From: Oenanthe sinensis
Lineage: Eukaryota > Streptophyta > Magnoliopsida > Apiales > Apiaceae
Length of the DNA stretch: 64,000 nucleotides
Assembly: GCA_028671895.1 (NCBI GenBank)
Contig: CM053799.1
Location: forward strand, 45,199,455 to 45,263,454
Reading direction: 5' to 3'
Made by a program: the position numbers and the translations under genes. Of this stretch, positions 46,801 through 55,284 are shown piece by piece (positions within the stretch are counted from its first letter, which is position 1; each line of letters opens with the position of its first letter). The notes below the pieces were generated by a model. That model was not told the origin of the DNA, ran no database searches, and saw only the letters and a list, made by a program, of their open reading frames with translations.

Positions 46801-47079
46801 CTTGATAAAGTTTACTTTGTAACCTCTATCACAGAATTGACTGACGCTGAGTAGATTGTGCTTAAGTCCTTCCACTAAAGAGACGTTTTCAATGATAACA
46901 TTCCCAGTATTTAACTTGCCATATCCCGTAGTCATTCCTTTGCTGTTATCTCCAAAGGTGACGATTGGGCCAGCTCTTTCAACCACGTCTGATAGCAGGG
47001 CTCTATCTCCGGTCATATGCCTTGACGATCCGCTGTCTAGGATCCACACAACCCGGTTTTCCTGTTTAACTCCCTGCAC
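43843..47079 (-). CDS. Copia C pol polyprotein, intact 1078 codons
   Basis: Opens MQGVKQENRVV at 47079 (the first codon is GTG, so a true start is uncertain). Domains in order: protease WILDSGSSRHMTG (residues 11-23); integrase zinc region WHKKLSH...CEACQKGK (about 143-190); core with LLHMDLFGPVN, RSDNGTEFKN and TPQQNGVVERKN (about 205-320), D,D,E complete; an acidic Asn/Gly/Ser-rich linker (about 430-530); RT with MDVKSAFLNG and YVDDIIFGST (about 640-800); RNase H with DSDYAGCGMDRKSTSG, STAEAEYIT and CDNTSAIAI; end LVSELGMLNMN. No internal stop. It is preceded in the same phase by TAA at 47092 and TGA at about 47083, so it must be reached by readthrough, reinitiation or splicing. Confidence 0.93.
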   Translation of the reverse strand: MQGVKQENRVVWILDSGSSRHMTGDRALLSDVVERAGPIVTFGDNSKGMTTGYGKLNTGNVIIENVSLVEGLKHNLLSVSQFCDRGYKVNFIKEKCLIAHSKEDRLALRGVRKGNLYVANFNSGTEAEANCFYSKASTEESWLWHKKLSHLNFKTMNSLVKRDLVRGLPLMEFTQEGLCEACQKGKSKRATHKGTDTTNITEPLQLLHMDLFGPVNIMSMSRKKYALVIVDDFTKYTWVLFLNSKDETPQLVIDHVKLIELDSKLPVRAIRSDNGTEFKNEIMNSFCSDKGITRQFSAPRTPQQNGVVERKNRTLIEAARTMLSESRLPIYFWAEAVNTACYTQNRTLINKDHMKTPYELMAGKKPTLKYFHIFGAKCFVLKDGDEYRGKFEAKAHEAIFIGYSKRAYRVYIIDQHQVKESVNVSFDDTKLPSIQNEDPSESLKFDNHPDSDSDNEEKPEVAAGNDDDNNDGNDPGNSSGNNGNTGDTTNTSGGSTSHPGSNSGGDEGSTGRTQHHNEFRGESSRSNLPRERKWSKDHPFELIIGDPDVGVRTRSATSNECLFSVFLSQEEPKKIEDALTDPDWVLVMQEELNQFERQEVWTLVPRPKDRSVIGTKWVYRNKLGGDGIITRNKARLVTKGYSQEEGIDYDETYAPVARLEAIRIFLAFAAHSNFKVYQMDVKSAFLNGKLEEEVYVEQPPGFENPEFADFVYFLFKALYGLKQAPRTWYDTLSQFLLENGFTRGVIDKTLFYKLHDKDMIFVQVYVDDIIFGSTNENLCKRFAKLMQSRYEMSMMGELSFFLGLQVKQKEDGIFICQSKYVRDLLRKYNLEDSTPAKPPMPTATKLDKDETGKKVDITSYRGMIGSLLYLTASRPDIMFATCLCARFQSDPRESHLIAVKRIFRYLKGTPNLGIWYPKGTGFELIGYTDSDYAGCGMDRKSTSGSYQFLGQRLISWYSKKQHSVSTSTAEAEYITAGSCCAQILWIRNQLNDYGLALSKIPILCDNTSAIAISNNHVQHSRTKHIDIRYHFIREHVMNGTVVLHFVPTEDQIADIFTKPLDESTFSKLVSELGMLNMN

Positions 47080-47091
47080 ATATCAAACGGA

Positions 47092-47735
47092 TTAATTCGT
47101 CTTCGGAGCCCAAAATTGATTGGGCCTGACATACTTAAAGAATTGACCTTTGTCAGCTTTGACAACAGATCCTTTTCGAACAACAGCCGCATCCTCCTTG
47201 ACTGTACTTACTTTCCTATAAACAGTCTTAACAACTTTTTGTTTTGACTTAGGAATATATTTTTCCTTCTTGACAGGTGAAGGAATAGCAGTCTTGGATT
47301 TAGCAAATTTATTATTGATGTATTGTCTAGGTGTCATGTTCTTTTTATTAGCAGTCATGCGTTTGAAATAAGCAGTCATAGCATTAAAAGCACATAACAT
47401 ACAATTTAACATACCACAAGGTTTATGGCATACATCAATAGCAGGCATGTTATTCACAGCAGTAGGAGTTTTAACAATTTCTACTTTAACTTTTTCAGCA
47501 GATTTAAAGTTTTCAGTAGAATGGCATTTGTTGTTACTATCCCTACTTCTAACAAACTTATTGTTAGGTCTGTTCAAATCATTCTTTAAGTTCTTAGCAC
47601 CTAAACCAGGAGTGGATGAACTAGCAGAGTTCACATTTTCTATTGGTCTTTTAGGTACATATTTCGCTTTCTGGACATTTACTCCTTTTATGTCCCTAGT
47701 CTGTTCTTCTCTTCCTCGAGATCCTCTAACTGCAT
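47092..47735 (-). CDS. Copia C gag C-terminal region, separate frame
   Basis: This frame is -1 relative to the main gag and is open from about 47735. It reads KGVNVQKAKYVPKRPIENVN and runs to QFWAPKTN with TAA at 47092-47094. The Cys-rich piece CHKPCGMLNCMLC (about residues 70-82 of the later frame) takes the place of the second zinc knuckle seen in E2, E3 and E4 but has a different spacing. The rest is basic (KKEKYIPKSKQKVVK), fitting RNA binding. It probably belongs to gag and was split off by a one-base change near 47700; no standard slippery heptamer was seen in the overlap. Confidence 0.65.
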
Positions 47736-49517
47736 CTCATAAGCTATCAGTATAGAGCTCTCAAGGATAGGTTCAGCAATAGGTGTTATGAAAAGAGGTT
47801 TGGGTGTGTTTTTAACAACATGAGGAATACCCCTTTCTTCAGCGCTTTGCTTGAACGGAGTAATGTTGCTTGGCTTTCCTACAGATTTATTGTACTCGAA
47901 ACCTATTCCAACTTTTCGGTTTATTTCCTGTTGGTCAACTAGGTTCTTTACAATATAAGAGGAATTTTTATAAGCTAGACACCTTTGCTTTTCTTCTTCA
48001 ATTTTATTCTTTAAAAAAGCTTCAATCTCAACATAGCAGTTGACTCTATTAACTTGAAATGCAACATCTTCAGTTAATTTAACATTAATAAGTTTCAGCT
48101 TTTTCAATTCATAATTCTCTTCTGATAAAACTTTGTTTTCGAGAATTAAAACTTTTATTCGATCTCTAGCATCAGTTAAATTCTCACCTAGCAATTTAAA
48201 CATTTTAGGACAGCTAGGGTTTACCTCAATTCCTTGTCTAGGTGGAGATTGTGATCCTTCAGAAGAAGAGGCCATTAGAGCAAGATTTCCCATTTGATCT
48301 TCTTCATCATTGTCGGAATCATCCCAGCTTTTTCCTGCTGCTAAGTATGATTTTCCCTGATGCTTCTTCAGTAGAGCGTCATATTTCTGTTTGAGCTCGT
48401 CATATGAATCCTTCTTTCTTTCCTGCTTGGGCTTTCTACAATCAGTAGCAAAGTGTCCCATTTCATTGCAGTTGAAGCAACGGATCTTGCTTCTGTCTAC
48501 CATCCCTGTCTTGTATCCACCTTTTGTGTTGGATGAGCTAGAAGAACCACCTGTCTGAAATCTGTTTGCCATAGGCTTGAATTTGAAACTAGGGTTCCTC
48601 CTGAATCTTGTATTTCCAAGTTTTCTAGCAATCAGAGCCAGAGATTCATCCTCAAGTTGATCGAGTTCTTCCATTGAGTAGAATTCACTATCAGTTGAAT
48701 TAACTAGAGTTGCACCAACTTCTGCAACAATACCCTGATCAATGAGGTTGACTGAAGAAGATTCAGTCTTAGCTTTTCTGTACTCTGGTTCTTCTGCTAC
48801 AAGAGCTGTAGACTTGCTGACCACCTTGCCTGTACCATATATTTCGTTCTGTTGAATCTGCTCTAGCTCATAGGTCTTCATTATGCCATAAAGTCTTTCC
48901 AGTAAAATTTCATTCATGTCCCTTGACTCTCTGATGGCTGTTATCCTATGCTCTAGGTGTACTGGCATTGTCAGCAAAAACTTCCTACTGATCTCCTTCT
49001 TCGTATATTGTTTGCCATTGAGATTTAGATCATTTATCAGCTTGTTGTATCTCTCAAAAACTCCAGAGATACCTTCTCCAGGATTTGATCTAAAATGCTC
49101 ATATTGAGACGTTAAGATTTCCAATCTGTTCTCCCTTACTTCTTCTGTTCCTTCATTTAGTATCTCTATCGTTTCCCAGATGTGTTTAGCATTTTTACAA
49201 TTAACAACATGATTGTACATTCCGGGATCAAGAGATTCCACTAAAATTAACTGCAGGCTGGTGTCCAAAGTATCCAGTTCCTTTTCTGTCTCAGTGTACT
49301 CAGAAATATCTTTTTCAAATTGTCTGTGCGGAATGAGTACACCATCTTCCATATGCTCAGGAAAGATATTTATTGGAACAGCAACACCAGCTTTTAAAAT
49401 ATCCTTGTACTTAGGATTTGCAGCTCGAAGAAACAAGGTCATCTTTCTCTTCCACAGATTATAATTGTCTTTATCAAATTGTGGAATTTTAATGCTACTG
49501 ACTCTTTGAGTACTCAT
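47688..49517 (-). CDS. Copia C gag (609 aa)
   Basis: ATG at 49517, about 190 bases after the primer site. Domains: N-terminal SIKIPQFDKDNYNLWKRKMT (residues 7-26); UBN2-type capsid domain (about 70-220) with HIWETIEILNEGTEEVRENR and FERYNKLINDLNLNG; a Ser/Gly linker; zinc knuckle CFNCNEMGHFATDC (about 345-358, CX2CX4HX4C intact); YDELKQKYDALLKKHQGKSY; an acidic DDSDNDEEDQ stretch; a C-terminal coiled coil (about 440-520). It would form the particle and bind genomic RNA. The frame ends EEEKNRLGT and TAA at 47688, where the -1 frame continues the likeness. Confidence 0.92.
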   Translation of the reverse strand: MSTQRVSSIKIPQFDKDNYNLWKRKMTLFLRAANPKYKDILKAGVAVPINIFPEHMEDGVLIPHRQFEKDISEYTETEKELDTLDTSLQLILVESLDPGMYNHVVNCKNAKHIWETIEILNEGTEEVRENRLEILTSQYEHFRSNPGEGISGVFERYNKLINDLNLNGKQYTKKEISRKFLLTMPVHLEHRITAIRESRDMNEILLERLYGIMKTYELEQIQQNEIYGTGKVVSKSTALVAEEPEYRKAKTESSSVNLIDQGIVAEVGATLVNSTDSEFYSMEELDQLEDESLALIARKLGNTRFRRNPSFKFKPMANRFQTGGSSSSSNTKGGYKTGMVDRSKIRCFNCNEMGHFATDCRKPKQERKKDSYDELKQKYDALLKKHQGKSYLAAGKSWDDSDNDEEDQMGNLALMASSSEGSQSPPRQGIEVNPSCPKMFKLLGENLTDARDRIKVLILENKVLSEENYELKKLKLINVKLTEDVAFQVNRVNCYVEIEAFLKNKIEEEKQRCLAYKNSSYIVKNLVDQQEINRKVGIGFEYNKSVGKPSNITPFKQSAEERGIPHVVKNTPKPLFITPIAEPILESSILIAYEMQLEDLEEEKNRLGT

Positions 49518-49708
49518 CTTTAAATAAGATTAAAAATTAAGTGTTTCAAAAAAATATTTTAATTTTGGACTTAAAATAATTTTTGATCAAAAATAATTTT
49601 TCGGAAAAAAATTATTTCGAATAAAAAATTATTTCGTATTTAAAATAATTTTTGAGATCTGTATTTTTTTCACGGAATTTGATTTGGATCTGATATTAAA
49701 AATATCAA

Positions 49709-49723
49709 CCAGCTCTGATACCA
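49709..49723 (-). other. tRNA-Met primer binding site of C
   Basis: The minus strand reads TGGTATCAGAGCTGG two bases after the LTR end. Confidence 0.88.
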
Positions 49724-49725
49724 AT

Positions 49726-49956
49726 TGTTGGTCCCTGATATTGTAGAAGGGGGGTTGAATACAATATCTGAAAATTAATCACGGAATAATTTGGATTAAA
49801 AATATTATTTTAATTACTCGCGAAATATTAATTGGAATGAAATACTGTTCAAGTGAAAGATATAATTTTAACTTGATTAGTATTACAAAATTAATATTAA
49901 GAAAACAGTTATATAATTGATTAAAAGTTCTAGAACAAATTTGACATGAATTGTTC
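49726..49956 (-). repeat. 5' LTR piece of C, cut by element D
   Basis: 231 bp matching 40215-40444 except for one substitution and one inserted G. The next expected bases, GTATTTAAC, are replaced at 49957 by the D LTR. Confidence 0.88.
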
Positions 49957-50280
49957 TGTTAGGTCCGTAAGGATGAGGTATTAGCTAGAAGGGGGGGTTG
50001 AATAGCTTAATACCCTTTTAAAAATTAGAGCTTGGCGTTTTAAAATTTTCTCTTCTCTTTTAAAAATGTTACTAGTCAACTAGTAAATCAAATGCGGAAA
50101 TTAAAAGAGAGTAAAGAAATAGAGCACAACACACATGATTTTTATCCTGGTTTGCGATGGCGCAATCCCCTAACGGATCCGCTCACCCCTAGTCCAGTCC
50201 CCGAGTCCCTCCCTGAACTCGAGATTTTCCCACTATAAAAAGATTCACTCCTTATAGCGGCGGAGTTACAACCACTATGT

Positions 50281-50447
50281 ATTTATCTCGGACCTTAACT
50301 CCCCGTTAACCCCTCAAAATACAATAGCAAACCCTACTAGACTAATCTTGGAGCGTAACTCCCCGCTACCTCCTCACAATCTAAGTAAAACCCTTACAAG
50401 TTTATCTTGGAGCGTAACTTCCCGTTACCTCCTCAAATACAAGTAAG
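50281..50447. repeat. Three 60-bp tandem units in the D LTR
   Basis: Units at about 50284, 50344 and 50404 share TATCTTGGAGCGTAACTCCC and CGTTACCTCCTCAAAAT with few changes. Confidence 0.75.
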
Positions 50448-51069
50448 AAAAAAAATACAAAATCCTGCGTAGACTATGTTCCTCTAACCCTTTGTAGGTC
50501 TTGGATCTTAGGTCTTAGGTCTTGGGTCTTTCCTTTTCTTCACGGTGCAAAGACACCCAACTTCCCGTCGGCGTGCCTAAGACTTGGGTCTTAGAACAAG
50601 GATCACCTCACTTCACTTCACCTCACTAACAAAGTCTAGACAACCAGTACTACGACTTAATAATCCCTGTTTAAGAAAAGAAGATTGGTGGACTAGTATA
50701 TTACTGTACTAGACCGGAAACAAACAGATATATATAATATAGCCGAAGCAACAGAATATATAAATGTGAGTCGGGGTAAGTCGCTTCGTGAGAAGGACGA
50801 ACCACACTTTGTGTGTGAACGTGTATGCAGTAAATTAAGTGCGTACGCTAAAGTAAAGAGCGTTATGTAAAGCGTATGAATGCAAGCACTTAAATTAAAT
50901 ATATAATATATATAGGATATATAAGGCTGAAAATAACTAAGCCAAATATATTGTGACTTGAATAAGATCAAGAACGTTTTAAGAGTGGGTTGTTTTATAA
51001 GGTCTTGGAAATTATAACAACTAAACTATGACCTTTAAACAAACACCGGATATACCACTAAGATTCAAC

Positions 51070-51870
51070 GAGGATGTTTCGTTTATGTCGTACCTCGACT
51101 TATACGAATAGTATCTAACTCGGAATCAAAGTTGGATTAACTTCAAGAACTCAACAAGTTAGGTTTGTTTACGTCGTACCTCGACTTATACAAATAACCC
51201 TTAACTCGGTGTTCGAAGTTAAAGAATAAACTTACAAATATTCTACGAGTTTACTTCGTTTATATCTCTAAGTGAGATTTATACGAAAGAGTATAACTCG
51301 GAATACAAGTTCGTTTCTTTCACGAATAATTCAACAAGGAGTCCTTTTGTTTATGTCGTACCTCAACTTATACAAATTGGTCTCAACTCGGAATTAAGGT
51401 GAGTTTAAACTTGACAAATATTCTACGAGAGAAAGCTTCGTTTATATCTCTAAGTGAGATTTATACGAGTATTTTTATCTCGGAATATAAGTTAGTTTCT
51501 TTCACTTAATTGTTCCACAAGGAGTCCTTTTGTTTATGTCGTACCTCGACTTATACAAATTGGTCTCGACTCGGAATTAAGTGAGATTAATACTCTATTT
51601 ATTTCAAACAAGGAGAAGTTCGTTTATGTCTAATAATTTAGACTTATACGAATGAAATCTCAACTCGGAAATAAAATGAGTTAACTTGCAACTTATCAAC
51701 AAGGAGTCCTTTTGTTTATGTCTCTAAATAAGACTTATACAAGTAGGTCTCAACTTGGAATAGAAGCTAGTTTAATTACCAAATTCAACAAGGAGTCCTT
51801 TTGCTTATATCTCTTTATGAGATTTATACAAATCGGTCTCTACTCGGAACTTAAGTAACTTAGAGTCGTT
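51070..51870. repeat. About nine 90-bp tandem units in the D LTR
   Basis: The phrase (G/A)TCGTACCTCGACTTATACAA or a variant, followed by AACTCGGAATTAAG, recurs at about 51103, 51168, 51260, 51355, 51447, 51538, 51627, 51718 and 51805. Two subtypes alternate in part: GTCGTACCTCGACTTATAC and ATCTCTAAGTGAGATTTATAC. The array is downstream of the TATA box, so it would be transcribed in the R-U5 part. Confidence 0.8.
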
Positions 51871-52503
51871 ATTAATCCCGGAAGCCTACACCGAGGATAT
51901 AAACAACTTTGTTGTGAAGAGCAAGACATCAAGGTCAAGCTCTTCCAACGGTTATCACAATTTATATAGAAGACAACGAACAAACAATTTAAGCACGTAA
52001 CTATATAAATCGTAGACAAGGCTAACTATATAATAGATCTAACAAACAAACCAAGCAAGCACAAATCTATTTATAATCTGCCTAATATGTGTACTAACAC
52101 ATAAAAATGAAATCAACTTGTAACCCTTAAGATCTAGAGAGAAATCAAGAGAAAAAGCCAATTTTGAAGCCAAAACACACAAAAAGTAGTCGCCGGAAAA
52201 AGTCGCCGGAAAATCGCCGGAAAGTGAACTTTTGGTATAACTTTGGGGGCAACTAAACAAGTCTAAGGGCAGTAGGTATATGGTCTTTGGGTAGCCTAAA
52301 GGGACTTGTATGGTTGGTGTGTTTAAAGTGCAAGTATATGGGTTTTTAAGCTTGAAAGGGGTAAGATCTATGTAAGAACTAAGCTTAAAGGGCAAGAACT
52401 CTTGGAGATGAAAAGCTACTGATCTTGAGAGCTTCTTGGGAGAGAAATTTGCAGCATATACTTGGCACTAAAAGGCTTGAGAAATGGTGTGGGGGGAGGG
52501 CTT

Positions 52504-52511
52504 TATTTATA
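52504..52511 (-). promoter_or_regulatory. TATA box of the D LTR
   Basis: The minus strand reads TATAAATA within GGCCTATAAATAAAGCCC. The 3' LTR copy would lie about 1.1 kb after the LTR start. Confidence 0.55.
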
Positions 52512-53645
52512 GGCCAAAAATGGGGCATTTTTGATTTATTTAAAAAAGGGACAAGGGGACAAGGGTTTACATGGAGCAAGGAGAGTCACAACAATTCAAA
52601 TTAAAGTTGTATCAGCTGAAAGAGGCCACATAGGTGCTTGGAAAAACGTGATAACATCATTCAGTTAATTAATAAAGCTAATAAACACGAAACCGAACGA
52701 TACGTTGGAAATATGACGTTTTTCAAAATATGCTCCAAAAATTATGAAAATTTGGGAACCATCTGGGAATTATCCCAATAGGTCATGGTCAAAATCCTAC
52801 TCAATTTGGAGTTGACCTTCATTGACTTTTAATTGACCGAACAATCAATAACGTAATCGGGAATACAGGTCAAAAATAAAAGTCACCCAAAAAATTATGA
52901 AAAAAATCCTAAAATTCTTTTTCAATATTCTAATGACATTCCCCAAGTTTCAAGTCATTTGGACATGAGTAGATACTACTTTGAGAAAAAGATCGTTTCG
53001 CTGTCCCTACAGCCCGAAACAATACTCGATAGCCATTTGTCGGAACTTGTCAACGTTTGGACTAAAGTTTTGACTCAAAACATATTCAAATGTAATATTC
53101 CTAAAATAATAATGACTATGAAGTCCAAGGAATATTTTAATTTGAATTAAAATACAAATTATCCAAAGAAATAGGACAATTCAGGGCTTCCGGGATAAAA
53201 TCTGTATTTTATATCTAGGCAGAACTTTGTTGAAGTTTAATTGAACAAACATATTTAGAAAATATATTGAAAATATATTCCCTTGAAAACCTTTAAAACA
53301 AACACTCTTTTGAATAGATAACACATTTTCTGTTTCGTAAAAGCAGTGTTAAAATACTTTGTTTGTTCATCTTCAGTATATGCCTCAAACTATAACATAT
53401 ATAAATTAGATTTGATTTTATCATTATTTTGATAAATCTTATCTAAATATATGTAGAAAGAAAATCATTTAGTTTTATTTATAAAAGCAGTTTGACTCAA
53501 TTTGACTTTCTTCTCGTTGATTGTCACTTTGAATAACCTAAGGGAGGATTACTATATTAATTAGTAACTTCCTAATGCTAATTTAATTTACACTTATCAT
53601 TAAGACAAAATAATCAAAACCTAATCCATAAGACTGTATCTCACA

Positions 53646-55284
53646 ATCTTCCCCTTTTTGATATTTTGTCGAAACATTCTAGTGTAAAATTAAATATGTG
53701 TGTGACAGTCCTAGACTTCCCCTACGTGTATGCAACTATCTACTTTATGCATTTTTAGATTATTAAAATCTAATTAACACTTCCCCTACAGTGTTGAAAA
53801 TCTTTCTTGATTTTAAATGCATAACAGATGGACAAAATATTATGCAGCAGTTAGGATGCACACAGAAAAATTGAGTATATATACCCTTTGATAAGTGAGC
53901 ACTTATCATTATTCTAGTTTCAGCTTGTATACTCCAATTTCCAAAATATTTTGCTGTATGCCTTCCATTTGATAAGAATTTTTAATTCTGTATCAATTTT
54001 CAATTCCTTATAAGCTGCAAAATATTGGTAGATTAGAATTCTATTATTGAATAAAATTCTATCTAAGTTACACTTCACTCCCCTTCCCATTGTTGATAAC
54101 TACTGTGTTTAGAAAAAAATTTGGTGGATTAAAAACTTTTTTTTTTTATTTTTACCAAGCATTTTACATTTTAACTCTCTTCCCCTTTATTATAACTTTC
54201 TTCCCTTTTATTATTAATACTCAATCATTAATAAGCATGCATATTCATTTTACACCATGCATATTCATTTTACACTTTCTTCCCCTTGTTGAGATTGAAT
54301 ATCAAAAATATGTTTAAGTTTGAACAATAATTTTCGAGGAACTTTTTTTCACTTGAATAAAAATGCTATGCTTTAGAATTATGAGGAGATAAAGTGAAGA
54401 GCCTTCCCTTTTTAATTTATTCATTATCGAATAAATTAGTTCGATTGATCCTTGATTAAATTCGAAAACAATCCGAGCCTTCAGTTTGATTGCCTCAACC
54501 TGTTCAGAAGATTTGACATATATGGTGTCTAAACTTTGAATTATAGTAATTCATCTAGTTGAACCTCTATACTATATGTCCATGTAGCATAAGAGAATTT
54601 AGTCTATGTCCTGAAAAAAAACATTTCTAATACAGTAATTTGTACCAACCAATTCACAAGGGGAGGGGAAAATGCTATTTAAAAACTCAACACATAATTA
54701 CTACAACTGAGTTTTAACTAGTTTCATATATCAGTACTACACAATTTATTTTAGAAACAATTCATAGTTTCTCAACCATCACTGGTGGGTCCTTGTATAA
54801 GCAAGTGATGTGTAGAACCATGTCCTATCTTGTGTACCTGCCAACTAACAATGTTAGTATAGAGAATGAAGATATTATGCAGAAACACTAAATATGAAGC
54901 ATGTTAATTTCATTCATGTAAATCCAGCTTCAATACATATCTGAGGATAGTAACAAAAACAGCTGATACACATCAAGTATTGTTAGATTGACCAGAAAAA
55001 CATGATTCTATGGTCACTCTACATACTTAATATTTAGAAGACAACACTAGAACTCATAGGCACCTCCAGACTACCTCAACAAAACTAGTGGAACAAGCAT
55101 GAACCTACTAGCACAGACATAAGCAGAAGTAGCACAGATATTTCAACAACTGACAGATAAATAACTTAAATAACTAAAGTGCAGATCAAAAGCATATAAG
55201 AAGAAGCAAATAACACAGAGACACTAAACAACCACCATCACACCCCTGATGTATCTTCCAACACAGGAATCAGTTCCAAGCTTA
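53646..55284 (-). other. Non-coding 3' tract of D with repeated purine tracts
   Basis: PPT AAAAAGGGGAAGAT at 53646-53659. Further GGGGAAG-type tracts (minus strand) lie near 53716-53725, 53779-53790, 54078-54089, 54178-54190 and 54278-54290. No gene is seen. Confidence 0.65.

Larger units (their letters stand above)
40215..49956 (-). mobile_element. Sirevirus-like copia element C, nearly complete
   Basis: In sense order: 5' LTR fragment 49956-49726, primer site, gag, an in-between gag ORF, intact pol, a 2.2-kb non-coding tract with several purine tracts, and 3' LTR 41656-40215. The overlapping 230 bp of the two LTRs differ by one substitution and one single-base indel, so C is young. It lies in the additional ORF of E4; the flank would be GATGA (40210-40214). 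D interrupts its 5' LTR. Confidence 0.9.
49957..53645 (-). repeat. 3' LTR of D, about 3.7 kb (inferred)
   Basis: On the minus strand it starts TGTGAGATACAG directly after the purine tract AAAAAGGGGAAGAT and ends GGACCTAACA. TGTGAG and the inverted end TGTTAG agree at 5 of 6 bases. TATA box TATAAATA at 52504-52511. It has the shared AGAAGGGGGGGTTGAATAG (49988-50006). It is unusually long for copia; the partner LTR is outside the window, so the borders rest on end motifs only. Frames at 52039-52579 and 50693-50971 are not credible genes. Confidence 0.65.

Noticed and set aside
47688..47740. Programmed -1 frameshift between the two gag frames of C
   Set aside because: No X XXY YYZ slippery heptamer was found in the overlap; a single-base change explains it as well, so no signal is claimed.
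50693..52579. Small frames inside the D LTR (minus)
   Set aside because: They lie in or beside LTR repeats and lack any domain or conserved start.
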